Assembly (NCBI GenBank): GCA_015233725.1
Contig: JADFXD010000001.1
Coordinates: 24,710-88,709, forward strand
DNA: 64,000 bases
Source: Nitrospirota bacterium
Lineage (GTDB): Bacteria > Nitrospirota > Thermodesulfovibrionia > Thermodesulfovibrionales > Magnetobacteriaceae
Direction of reading: 5' to 3'
Positions 8,789 to 16,890 of the stretch are shown here, piece after piece. The translations under genes were made by a program, and so were the position numbers. How positions within the stretch are numbered: position 1 is the stretch's first letter; every line of letters begins with the position of its first letter. The notes under the pieces were generated by a model, which saw only the letters and a program-made list of their open reading frames with translations, was not told the DNA's origin and did not search any database.

Positions 8789-8975
8789 AGTCTTTTAGCA
8801 CGCTGTTTAGGTCTTCTTCTGTCTTGCGCAGGCGCCCCTTGCAGTCCTTTATCAGCTCTATGGCGCTCTTGACGCGTTGTGTCAGGACATCTACGTCGAT
8901 GGTCTCCTTTTCTATCTCGGTGATGATCACCTCTATCTCTTTAATAGCCTGAGAATAGGTCTTTTCTTCTTTCAT
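8760..8975 (-). CDS. xseB: Exodeoxyribonuclease VII small subunit
   Basis: A 71-residue, all-helical acidic protein with the XseB pattern (SYSQAIKEIE-type start, LKDCKGRLRKTEEDLNSVL helix). It forms the multi-copy legs bound to XseA for single-strand exonuclease activity. It overlaps the end of xseA by 35 bases and has a GAGGTAAAGG ribosome site before its ATG, so it is translationally coupled. Confidence 0.9.
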   Translation of the reverse strand: MKEEKTYSQAIKEIEVIITEIEKETIDVDVLTQRVKSAIELIKDCKGRLRKTEEDLNSVLKDFEQSTTEEG

Positions 8976-10323
8976 CCTTTACCTCTTTGGGTTTATCCTC
9001 AACTACCCTCATGCGTAACTTGGGATGGACGATGCTATGAATCACGCCCTGCATCAGTTGTGTGCTTATGACATCACCTGTCTTGACCTCATCCGCTGCC
9101 TTTAACACCTTACCGTTGAGAGAGGTTATGCTGTAGCCGCGTCTCAGGACGTTTTCGGGGTTGAGGTGGGTGATGCTGTCGTTGAGGGCATTGAGGCGTT
9201 CTGATTGGCGCACGATGTAGCGCCTTGCGCTAAACAGGAGGGTTGTCGTCCTGGTAAACAGGTCGTTGCTACGACGCTGGACGTCCTTTACGTCCCTGGC
9301 CAAGAGTATCCTGAGCCTGTCTGTCATTGACTGAAGCACTCCCATGTGCCTTGATATCAACCGCCCTGAGCCATAGATCACCTTAACGTAATTATTTAAG
9401 GCATACTTGTTTTTCAACACCACCGCGCTGGCTGCCGTCTTAAGCGCCTTTGCAAGTGATTCGACCCTTTCTTCAAATGCCCTCAGACGCTCTATCAGAA
9501 ACGCCGCCGCCGCCGTTGGGGTCTTGACCGTCATGTGCGCAACGGCGTCAACCACCGTCTTGTCCCTCTCGTGGCCGATGCCCGATATTACCGGTATGGA
9601 CATCATGGCAACCTGCCTTCCGATGGGATAGCTGTCAAAACAATCCAGGTCAGCCGCCCCACCACCACCCCTGACGACAACCACAATGTCGATGTCGTCT
9701 CTGGCCTCTTCACAGGCAAGCAGCGCCCTTATGATCGAGGCCTCAGCGCCATCCCCCTGCATGACGGCCGCAAACAGACTGACCCTGAAGGCATACCCAA
9801 AGGAGTTTGTCATCAGGTGCCGTGTGAAGTCCTCATATCCGGCCGCCTTCAACGAGGATATAACGGCTATGCGCTGGGGAACCAGCGGCATCACCAAAGC
9901 CCTGTTTCTGTCTAAGAGCCCCTCTGCTGTCAGGCGATCAATGATCTCCTGCCTCTTTCTTGCCATATCGCCGAGGGTGTAGGAGGGGTCGATCTTTAAT
10001 ATATTAAGGCTCAGGCCGTAGCGCTCATGGTAGTTCAGATTGGCCTCTATGAGTATCTTTATCCCCTTGGAGGGCACCTTGCCGGTAACTGCCTGAAACT
10101 CCCTGACGATCCCCTTGTACCGCGACGACCAGATAGCCGCCCGCAGTTGTGCCTTAATGGCCGAGTCATCCTTTTCTACGAGCTCCATGTAGCAGTGTCC
10201 CTTGGCATCGACGTTGAGCGATGCTATCTCGGCGGTTATATAATAGGAATCAGAGAAGGTCTGCGATATAACGTCTCTTATGTAGAGATTAAACTCGTAC
10301 AGGCTTAATATTGCCCTTGGCAC
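8941..10323 (-). CDS. xseA: Exodeoxyribonuclease VII large subunit
   Basis: A 460-residue catalytic subunit. The N-terminal OB fold (residues about 15-100) precedes the catalytic core with VVVVRGGGGAADLDCFDS and PVISGIGHERDKTVVDAVAHMTVKTPTAAA, both hallmarks of XseA. A coiled-coil region and a short C-terminal RGYSIT segment follow. The start is GTG preceded by GAGGCAAC. The gene overlaps the upstream PP-loop gene by 19 bases and xseB downstream by 35, so the set is a tight operon. Confidence 0.95.
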   Translation of the reverse strand: MPRAILSLYEFNLYIRDVISQTFSDSYYITAEIASLNVDAKGHCYMELVEKDDSAIKAQLRAAIWSSRYKGIVREFQAVTGKVPSKGIKILIEANLNYHERYGLSLNILKIDPSYTLGDMARKRQEIIDRLTAEGLLDRNRALVMPLVPQRIAVISSLKAAGYEDFTRHLMTNSFGYAFRVSLFAAVMQGDGAEASIIRALLACEEARDDIDIVVVVRGGGGAADLDCFDSYPIGRQVAMMSIPVISGIGHERDKTVVDAVAHMTVKTPTAAAAFLIERLRAFEERVESLAKALKTAASAVVLKNKYALNNYVKVIYGSGRLISRHMGVLQSMTDRLRILLARDVKDVQRRSNDLFTRTTTLLFSARRYIVRQSERLNALNDSITHLNPENVLRRGYSITSLNGKVLKAADEVKTGDVISTQLMQGVIHSIVHPKLRMRVVEDKPKEVKDERRKDLFSGY

Positions 10324-11345
10324 CGTGTTGCCTCTATTCTCAGTGTCTTGATCTTTTCTTCTGATGCAGGGGGCACTATCTTTATCGCTATTAAATCGTC
10401 CATGCCCCTGAAGACGGAGACATCCACCATGTCCTTGTGTCTCTTGCCACTGTAGCGGGCCGTCAGAGAGGCCGCAACCCTCAACATGGCCTCATCGATC
10501 CCGCCCTGCCGAGCCGTTAGCAACGTGATCGGACTTCCGGTGGATTTGACCTGCATGGTGATGTCGTTGTCTGTCACCTGGGTCTCTAAAAAGTCGTTAT
10601 CGGCCTCATTCCTGCCCACTATGGCCTTACAGTCTGCCGAGAGCCTGAAGTGTCTGCCGGCTCGCAGGATGTTTATATCACGCATGGAGGGGTCAGGGTC
10701 GTGTGCCAGCAACTCCTTCAGCCGGTAGGAGTACGTCACATCTGTAAGCAGGCATCCACCTGCCGGAGGCTGATAGTCCTTGAGTCCGATGCTTGCCGCC
10801 AGGCCCATCTGCGGCTTTCTGGTGCGGCCATTAAAGCCGTACAACTGTCGTCTATCGACAAGGCCAATGGTCTCAGGGATAGTAGGTTTAAGGTGCCTTG
10901 CGCACAGTGGCCGCAGCACCAGTCCCTCTACCCCGGCCTGTCTGTCTATCACGGGGAAGCTGTCTTTTCTCTGACTCATCGGGCGTTGTCCGACTACCTC
11001 CCCGGTAACGAGGAAGTCCGCCCCCACAAGCCCCATTAGTCGTCTGGCCTCCTTGAGCATCAGGATGCGGCAGTCAACGCATGGATTCATGTTCTTTCCG
11101 TGTCCATACCTTGGGTTTTTCACGAGGTCCACGAAGGGCTGCCCCAGGTGGCAGAACTTGACCCTGAAGCCAAAGACGGCCGCATCCGGGATATCGTCGT
11201 TGAGGTAGGCCGTGTTCTCTGCGTTGTTGCAACCAAAGAGCGTAAGGAAACGCACTGCCGTCACCTCCACCCCCAGCCCCACCATCACGATGGCAGCAAG
11301 TGTGCTGTCCAGTCCACCAGAGTATAATGCTATCGCCTTTGCCAT
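10305..11345 (-). CDS. PP-loop tRNA thiolation-like protein (ThiI/MnmA-related)
   Basis: About 346 residues starting MAKAIALYSGGLDSTLA, an ATP-pyrophosphatase PP-loop. Conserved features include NPCVDCRILML with paired cysteines, GADFLVTGEVVGQRPMSQ and PAGGCLLTD, typical of the stand-alone ThiI/MnmA-like family that adenylates tRNA uridines or carries sulphur to them. The C-terminal third matches the added domain of these proteins, whose role is unclear. I chose the ATG at 11345, just before the PP-loop, over a TTG-type extension at 11372. First gene of the xseAB operon. Confidence 0.8.
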   Translation of the reverse strand: MAKAIALYSGGLDSTLAAIVMVGLGVEVTAVRFLTLFGCNNAENTAYLNDDIPDAAVFGFRVKFCHLGQPFVDLVKNPRYGHGKNMNPCVDCRILMLKEARRLMGLVGADFLVTGEVVGQRPMSQRKDSFPVIDRQAGVEGLVLRPLCARHLKPTIPETIGLVDRRQLYGFNGRTRKPQMGLAASIGLKDYQPPAGGCLLTDVTYSYRLKELLAHDPDPSMRDINILRAGRHFRLSADCKAIVGRNEADNDFLETQVTDNDITMQVKSTGSPITLLTARQGGIDEAMLRVAASLTARYSGKRHKDMVDVSVFRGMDDLIAIKIVPPASEEKIKTLRIEATRCQGQY

Positions 11346-11438
11346 CTCGCCTGACCCTCTATATATTAACATCTTTTCGCATTAAGTTAAAAGAGGGGCA
11401 GGGTAAAAGAAAAAAGGGGGGGCAGCTCCACTCCTCCT

Positions 11439-12065
11439 CTAAGTCTTTTTTAGGTTGCCAAGGAAACCCCTCAAGCCGTCTAACTCATCAGATCCAAAGT
11501 TCCAATAGCCTCTTTGAGCGCCAAGACCAACCGAATTAACGATATCGGGCATGATGGCGAGGTAGGCCTGGGCCTTTGCCTTTGGGATGTTTTTGGGTGG
11601 TTGTTGCAGAGCCTCAGCGCAGCCATCTATGAATCTCTCAACACACTGGCACGCATGATGATCCTTGGCGAGCATTAGACACAGGTCTTCCAGCATCCCT
11701 GAATCGGCGTTACCAGGCATGATGTAAATGCCTACCGCCGGGGTTCCTTTTTCGGGACTGGTGAACTGATTCATTTTATCGGGTGTTGGGAATTTTAGAG
11801 TTTGCAATATGTTAATTACGCTTCTAAATGTGTTCTCAGCGCTTTCTTCAGCATCGCGGATGATGCCTAAAAATTGCACGCCTTTAAAATTAGTAGTTTT
11901 CTTTTTCAAAGCGGGTAGTTTATTACTGAATTGGTCTTTACCGCCTACGTCGTTAATTTCACATCCCTCTATCCCCATATGTTTCAATAAAGCCTCAAAG
12001 AAATTTTTTTCATCTTTTCCTTCAACAGCCAAGATTATTTTACTTACTATTTTATCTGACTCCAT
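11439..12065 (-). CDS. DUF3226/TOPRIM-like protein, partner of AAA ATPase
   Basis: About 208 residues. The N-terminus (IILAVEGKDEKNFFEALL, Glu15) and the RDAEESAE strand (Asp71, Glu73) are the acidic residues of a TOPRIM-type metal centre as in DUF3226 and RloB-like proteins; GDNADSGMLEDL-like text (PGNADSGMLEDL) follows. The ATG at 12065 overlaps the ATPase stop in a TGATG, indicating translational coupling; an ATG 15 bases upstream is possible but less likely. ATPase plus TOPRIM pairs of this design are anti-phage modules (AriA-AriB of PARIS, AbiL, OLD/Gabija relatives). Defence is inferred. Confidence 0.72.
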   Translation of the reverse strand: MESDKIVSKIILAVEGKDEKNFFEALLKHMGIEGCEINDVGGKDQFSNKLPALKKKTTNFKGVQFLGIIRDAEESAENTFRSVINILQTLKFPTPDKMNQFTSPEKGTPAVGIYIMPGNADSGMLEDLCLMLAKDHHACQCVERFIDGCAEALQQPPKNIPKAKAQAYLAIMPDIVNSVGLGAQRGYWNFGSDELDGLRGFLGNLKKT

Positions 12066-13126
12066 CAACGCATTTCCCAATTGCTATCGAGAGAAGCCAT
12101 AATTAAATTATTGTTGTAGTCAATTACGTCAAAGATTCCATTCTCTCGTTCTATTCTGTACATTCTTATCTCATCATCCTCAGTGTTCCTTGCACTGTAT
12201 GATTCAGCCAACGCCTGTATACATTCCATAGAGTGAGTGGTTGCAAATACCTGAACATCAAATTCCTTCGCAATCTCATATACGGCATCCCATAGATCGC
12301 GTAGAGCCGAGTAGTGAAGACCCTTTTCTATCTCATCAATTAAGGCAATCCCACCAGCACCTTTTTCACCACGCGAGTCAACAATCATTGCAACAATAGA
12401 AAAAATCCTTATAACACCATCTCCCATTACACCTAGAGGAATCAGTTTATTTAAGCCTACATCACAGTAGATGACATTACCAACATTTACTAAACTCTCA
12501 ATGGATGGTTCTATCTTTTTTAGTACCTTTATAAGTCTTCCAGTGAGTTTTCGTACTTGAATCCTATCAAAAGCACCCACCATAGAATTCAAATCACTAT
12601 TAGATGCAAAAAACCGTACATAAAATTTTCCCTTATCTATTGGATCAGCTACAGTATCTGCATGTTTTACTATAATTCCCTTGTCATTCTTATATATATA
12701 ACTTTCGGTATTATAATACTTTTGTTCTTTCTCCATTCTATAATCAAAGACAAAACCAACAAGCGCATTTGATACTTCTGGATAATCATTATTCTGTTCA
12801 AAGAACTTAATAGAAGTCTTAGGTATAATTATCAAATTTCTAAGCTCTGACAGTGATAATACCTCTCCTCTAATTTCAATGTTTGTAGTAATATCCAGGT
12901 TATGTAAAAAAAATGATAGATTGTCGCTTACTTTATGCAGCTCCCGCTGCCAAATCATATCTAATAATATATCTGGCTTTGTTGGCGCTGCAAGGAGGTA
13001 CAACCCTTCCAGTATTGAGGTTTTGCCGCAATTGTTTTTTCCGACAAACAGGTTTATACGTCTAAAGTCATCAATCTCGATATGCTTTATCGCCCTAAAG
13101 TTATCGATTGTAATATTATTCAGCAT
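12065..13126 (-). CDS. AAA_15/AAA_21-type ATPase of a two-gene defence-like module
   Basis: About 353 residues. It begins like OLD/RecF-type ABC ATPases (ITIDNFRAIKHIEI) with Walker A GKNNCGKTS (residues 29-37), a signature-like GVMGDGVIRIFSI, Walker B GIALIDEIEKGLH and the switch histidine in ATTHSMECI. The ATG at 13126 has a GGAG seven bases upstream; an in-frame GTG at 13144 is poorer. It is translationally coupled to the DUF3226 gene and starts 20 bases after the REC-PAS gene. Base composition is visibly more AT-rich than the flanking operons, suggesting acquisition. Confidence 0.8.
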   Translation of the reverse strand: MLNNITIDNFRAIKHIEIDDFRRINLFVGKNNCGKTSILEGLYLLAAPTKPDILLDMIWQRELHKVSDNLSFFLHNLDITTNIEIRGEVLSLSELRNLIIIPKTSIKFFEQNNDYPEVSNALVGFVFDYRMEKEQKYYNTESYIYKNDKGIIVKHADTVADPIDKGKFYVRFFASNSDLNSMVGAFDRIQVRKLTGRLIKVLKKIEPSIESLVNVGNVIYCDVGLNKLIPLGVMGDGVIRIFSIVAMIVDSRGEKGAGGIALIDEIEKGLHYSALRDLWDAVYEIAKEFDVQVFATTHSMECIQALAESYSARNTEDDEIRMYRIERENGIFDVIDYNNNLIMASLDSNWEMR

Positions 13127-13145
13127 ATCTTTCTCCGGTGTCACC

Positions 13146-14054
13146 TCACCCTGTCATGTCTCTGATCATGCCAACTGTATGCAGCTTACCATCTATGCTA
13201 ATCAGCGAGACAGATAACTCAATGGGAAACCCTCCCCCAACCTTATTGACCGCCTCCAGTTGCACTGCCTTGCCATGACCGCTACCTTGACCTGCTTGCC
13301 GCAACACCTCAAATGCCTCTATGTAGCGTTGATGGTACTGCTGCGGAGCGATTAACCCGTGGAGTCCCTTGCCTATTGCCTCTTGCTGCGTATAACCAAA
13401 CATTGACTCTGCCGCATTGTTCCAAAACGATATAACACCCTCGCTATCCATAACAACAATGGCACCTGGGGCAGAGAGACATATCTTCTTAAATACCTCT
13501 TCACCCTCTCTCAGATACACCCTAAACTGCTCCTCTACCTGCTGACGCCTCTTGACCTCTAACTGGAGGAGCTCTCTTGCCTGGGCTAACTCAAGGGTCT
13601 GGTTCTTAACAGTCTCTTCAATTTCCTTGTGACAATGCTCAATATGCCGTTCGTTATGAATCTTCTTGCACGCCCTGTGCAACACGGCTATCAGTTTGGT
13701 TGGCTCCAGGGGCTTTAAGATAAAATAGTTGATACCGATAGAGATTAACTCCAACAGGTATTGATAGTCGTTATATGCGGTGGTAACAATAACTATCTGC
13801 TCGCTGTTAATCTCCCTGATCCGCTTTGTCATCTTGATCCCATTCATCACAGGCATGTAGATATCCGCAATGACTATATCAAACTTGCCCGACATGTACG
13901 CCTCAACCCCTTCCTTACCATTTGAAGCGCTAACCACACTATCAAAGTACCTCAAGAGTATCTTGGCCGTTGTGCTCCTGACAACATCATCATCCTCAAC
14001 ATACAAGATCGATATCCCCGTTGAATATTCCTTCAGTTGATCAACAATCTCCAT
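13146..14054 (-). CDS. Response-regulator receiver plus PAS protein, possibly truncated kinase
   Basis: 302 residues. A receiver domain (acidic pair EDDD, phospho-acceptor Asp in VIADIYMP, Lys in ILKPLEP) is followed by a coiled coil and one PAS domain (APGAIVVMDSEG, MFGYTQQEAIGK). The protein stops right after the PAS C-terminal strand (GMIRDMTG), where kinases of this build continue into a dimerisation helix. No output domain remains, so it is either a stand-alone signal relay or the front of a hybrid kinase cut by arrival of the downstream ATPase module. Confidence 0.8.
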   Translation of the reverse strand: MEIVDQLKEYSTGISILYVEDDDVVRSTTAKILLRYFDSVVSASNGKEGVEAYMSGKFDIVIADIYMPVMNGIKMTKRIREINSEQIVIVTTAYNDYQYLLELISIGINYFILKPLEPTKLIAVLHRACKKIHNERHIEHCHKEIEETVKNQTLELAQARELLQLEVKRRQQVEEQFRVYLREGEEVFKKICLSAPGAIVVMDSEGVISFWNNAAESMFGYTQQEAIGKGLHGLIAPQQYHQRYIEAFEVLRQAGQGSGHGKAVQLEAVNKVGGGFPIELSVSLISIDGKLHTVGMIRDMTG

Positions 14055-14191
14055 ACCCTTATTATAACCTGCATCTTATAAAAAAATCCATCTTTTGAGA
14101 TTTCTTTTATCCTCGATTAAAAAAAAACGGCCACGATTATGATGAAGCATTACAGCACACACCCCAACCCAGGCTCAAGCCTACGCAGGAA

Positions 14192-14291
14192 GGGGTCAAG
14201 GGGTCCGTGACCCCTTGCAGGGGGTTCTGAAGGGGCCAGGAGCGTGCCTTGAGCGACAAAGAAGCAGCGCCGCCCCTTTCTTTCTTCTTCT
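14192..14291 (-). repeat. Multi-hairpin GC-rich intergenic repeat, copy 5
   Basis: GGGGTCAAGGGGTCCGTGACCCCTTGCAGGGG, a CCAGGAGCGTGCCTTGAGCG insert, CAGCGCCGCCCC and a CTTTCTTTCTTC end. The region between the REC-PAS gene and the pstC-like gene (14055-14464) contains this copy and the small ORF below, otherwise nothing recognised. Confidence 0.85.
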
Positions 14292-14365
14292 GTCTGTTGT
14301 CATTGCCGCCTGATAAATGTTATTGTACCTGTACGTTACAAAGAAACTAAGGAGGATTTGTTAAG

Positions 14366-14458
14366 ATGAGACCAGGACTGAGGGCCGGCACAGGCAGGCA
14401 ACCACGATGGGTTGTCAAAGGAGCTGAAATGACCATGCTGATAAATATTACAGTGTGA
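14366..14458 (+). CDS. 30-residue small ORF upstream of pstC-like gene
   Basis: MRPGLRAGTGRQ start, ending INITV, with a strong AAGGAGG ten bases before its ATG and a stop six bases before the pstC-like ATG. It could be a leader peptide coupling translation of the permease, or the remnant of a lost upstream gene. No homology is claimed. Confidence 0.4.
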   Translation: MRPGLRAGTGRQPRWVVKGAEMTMLINITV

Positions 14459-14464
14459 GAGATT

Positions 14465-16747
14465 ATGGAAAAAGACATAAAAGTACGGCTGACTAGACGC
14501 GACATCGTTGACAAGGCTGCCACCGTTGTCATATCGCTGGGTGGGATTGCCGTTATATTAAGCATCCTCGCCATCATGTTTTTCATAATGTACGAGGTTT
14601 ACCCCCTGTGGAAGACCCCAAAGGCAACGTTGATCAAGAAAATTGACACATCAGGATTCATCTCCCAAGAGATACTCGCGGCAGGCGTTGAGCAATACAA
14701 GGAGGTGGCCTACGTTATAACAAAAAACGCCACAGTGGACTTTATCTCCCTAAAAGAAGGCAAAGTCCTTAAAAGCGTGGCACTAGAGAAATTGGCAGGC
14801 AAGGATATAGTCTCTGTAACATCGCTGCATGACAACGAGCAGTACAGCATTGGCACGGCAGATGGCTACGTCGTTTTAGTCAGGATCAGGGTGGCCTCCT
14901 CGTTTGACGCCCAGGGGCAGCGCGTCCTTGAGTCAAGCCTTACAGAGGGTACCCCTGAGCTAATTGCCAGCGGCCCCATCAAACAGGCCATAGCCGTGAA
15001 CTCGGATGAGGCTGACAGCCAGGAGCGTCCTGGAACGAACGCAGTTGCGGCAATTACAACCAAGGGAGAGGTGCTGTTAAACATACACGAGCAAAAACAC
15101 TCACTCATAGACGAGGGCACGACAGAGACGTTTAAACACGACCTCACCACCCAACTCAATGGCGACATTCCCACTGCCATCGCCATTGACCAGCGTCTTG
15201 AAAACCTCTACGTTGGCACACAAATGGGTCTGCTCTACCACTGGGATATCAGGGATGCCTCAGCTCCTCCTACCACCTTGAGGGTTGCAAGCGTTAAGGA
15301 TACGTCAGCAATCACGGCGCTGGGCTTTCTGGTTGGACAGAGGTCGCTTATCGTGGGTCGTAAGTCGGGCGATGTCTCCGTGTGGTTTCCAGTAAGCGAC
15401 CAGGAGCGTCCTGGAGCGCCAAAGAGTAACGAGGCCGGGGGTCAAAAGCAACTGACCAGGGTCCACGTCTTTGAGCCGCACAAGGCAGCCGTTGTCATGC
15501 TGGTGCCAACAAAGCGCAACAGGAGCTTTTTGAGCGTTGACACAACCGGAGACGTGATCCTACACCACAGCCCTACAACTAAGACGCTCTTGAGGCTTAA
15601 CGTCAACAACATGCCGTTAAGCGCTATAGTCTACTGCTCACGTGGTGATGGCGTGATAGCCGTTGATCAGGCCTCGGCCATGTACCGCTGGGATATAGAT
15701 ATCTTTTATCCGGAGGTGACGATTAAGACGCTGTTTACCAAGGTCTGGTATGAGGGACACGACAGACCGGAGTATTCGTGGCAGTCCTCCGGGGCAGGGG
15801 ATGACTTTGAGGCCAAGTTGAGCTTTATGCCGTTGATATTTGGTACGCTTAAGGGGACGCTCTATGCCATGTTGTTTGCCGTGCCGATAGCCATAGGCGG
15901 GGCCATATGCGTGTCTCAGTTTATGCACCAAAGCCTGCGAGCCATTATTAAGCCCGTGATCGAGATAATGGCAGCCATGCCAAGCGTTGTAATAGGCTTT
16001 GTGGCCGGTCTGTGGATGGCGCCACTTGTAGAGAGGCTCGTTCCAACGATATTTCTTATACCAGGGCAGGTTATCGTCATGGCGTTGTTGACGCTGTTTG
16101 TGTGGCGTCTTATGCCTCTTTCCTATCGCTTTAAATTTAGACGGGGGACGGAGTTCCTGATACTGCTGCCGGTATTTATCGCTGGATTGCCGATGTTTCT
16201 GTGGCTTAATGAGGTAATTCAAGGGGCATTTCTGCACGGGGACTTCCGCCTGTGGCTGTACAACGCGTTGGGGGTAACCTACGACCAGCGCAACTGCCTG
16301 ATAGTGGGGTCTGCCATGAGCTTTGCCGTCATCCCGATAATATTCACAATAGCCGAGGATGCGATATCAAACGTCCCCTCACATCTGGTATCGGCCTCCC
16401 TGGCGTTGGGCGCCAACAGATGGCAGACCGTGGCAAGGGTGGTGTTACCAGCAGCCAGCGCCGGTATCTTCTCAGCCGTGATGATAGGCCTATCCAGGGC
16501 GGTTGGCGAGACAATGATCGTCCTGATGGCAACAGGCAATACACCCATAATGGATTGGAGCATATTTAACGGCTTCAGGGCCATGTCGGCAAACCTGGCC
16601 GTAGAGATGCCCGAGGCCCCACAAGGGGGAACCCTCTACCGCACCCTGTTTCTGTCCGCCCTGCTGTTGTTCTTCTTTACCTTCGTGCTAAACACCGCCG
16701 CCGAAATCATACGAATCAGGATCAAACGACGCCTAAGCCAACTATAA
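14465..16747 (+). CDS. PstC-type phosphate ABC permease with large periplasmic domain
   Basis: 760 residues. One N-terminal membrane helix (about 20-45) is followed by about 400 periplasmic residues with WD/propeller-like strands, then a MetI-type permease core (about 460-750) with the coupling loop PSHLVSASLALGANRWQTVARVVLPAASAGI. This matches the long PstC class (about 740-760 residues) of phosphate importers. Unusually, no pstA, pstB or pstS is adjacent: the next gene is the convergent sulP. Two identical 15-base palindromes (15019-15033 and 15400-15414) lie in frame in the periplasmic part, each adding QERPG. Confidence 0.85.
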   Translation: MEKDIKVRLTRRDIVDKAATVVISLGGIAVILSILAIMFFIMYEVYPLWKTPKATLIKKIDTSGFISQEILAAGVEQYKEVAYVITKNATVDFISLKEGKVLKSVALEKLAGKDIVSVTSLHDNEQYSIGTADGYVVLVRIRVASSFDAQGQRVLESSLTEGTPELIASGPIKQAIAVNSDEADSQERPGTNAVAAITTKGEVLLNIHEQKHSLIDEGTTETFKHDLTTQLNGDIPTAIAIDQRLENLYVGTQMGLLYHWDIRDASAPPTTLRVASVKDTSAITALGFLVGQRSLIVGRKSGDVSVWFPVSDQERPGAPKSNEAGGQKQLTRVHVFEPHKAAVVMLVPTKRNRSFLSVDTTGDVILHHSPTTKTLLRLNVNNMPLSAIVYCSRGDGVIAVDQASAMYRWDIDIFYPEVTIKTLFTKVWYEGHDRPEYSWQSSGAGDDFEAKLSFMPLIFGTLKGTLYAMLFAVPIAIGGAICVSQFMHQSLRAIIKPVIEIMAAMPSVVIGFVAGLWMAPLVERLVPTIFLIPGQVIVMALLTLFVWRLMPLSYRFKFRRGTEFLILLPVFIAGLPMFLWLNEVIQGAFLHGDFRLWLYNALGVTYDQRNCLIVGSAMSFAVIPIIFTIAEDAISNVPSHLVSASLALGANRWQTVARVVLPAASAGIFSAVMIGLSRAVGETMIVLMATGNTPIMDWSIFNGFRAMSANLAVEMPEAPQGGTLYRTLFLSALLLFFFTFVLNTAAEIIRIRIKRRLSQL
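15019..15033. repeat. Intragenic palindrome CCAGGAGCGTCCTGG
   Basis: First of two exact copies within the permease gene (second at 15400-15414). The same sequence, reversed, is in intergenic repeat copy 3 (5079-5093), and 14 of its 15 bases occur at 19383-19396. Confidence 0.75.
15400..15414. repeat. Intragenic palindrome CCAGGAGCGTCCTGG, second copy
   Basis: Exact copy of 15019-15033, in the same reading frame, again encoding QERPG. Confidence 0.75.
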
Positions 16748-16784
16748 TCAGGATTGAGAATTTAAGTAAGAGGATGAGAATTAA

Positions 16785-16890
16785 GGGGTCAAGGGGTCTG
16801 TGACCCCTTGCAGGGGAGGTCTGAGGGGGGCCAGGAGCGTGCCTTGAGCGGTAGCAGCGCCGCCCCCCTTCTTCTTTTCTTTCTTTTTTA
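16785..16890 (-). repeat. Multi-hairpin GC-rich intergenic repeat, copy 6
   Basis: GGGGTCAAGGGGTCTGTGACCCCTTGCAGGGG, a CCAGGAGCGTGCCTTGAGCG insert, a GCAGCGCCGCCCCCC arm and a long pyrimidine tract ending at the sulP stop codon. It could terminate transcription of the permease gene. Confidence 0.85.

Noticed and set aside
11395..11438. Possible seventeenth copy of the intergenic repeat (AAAAGAAAAAAGGGGGGGC)
   Set aside because: It lacks the CCTTGACCCC arm and the CTGCAAGGGG hairpin; at most a worn fragment.
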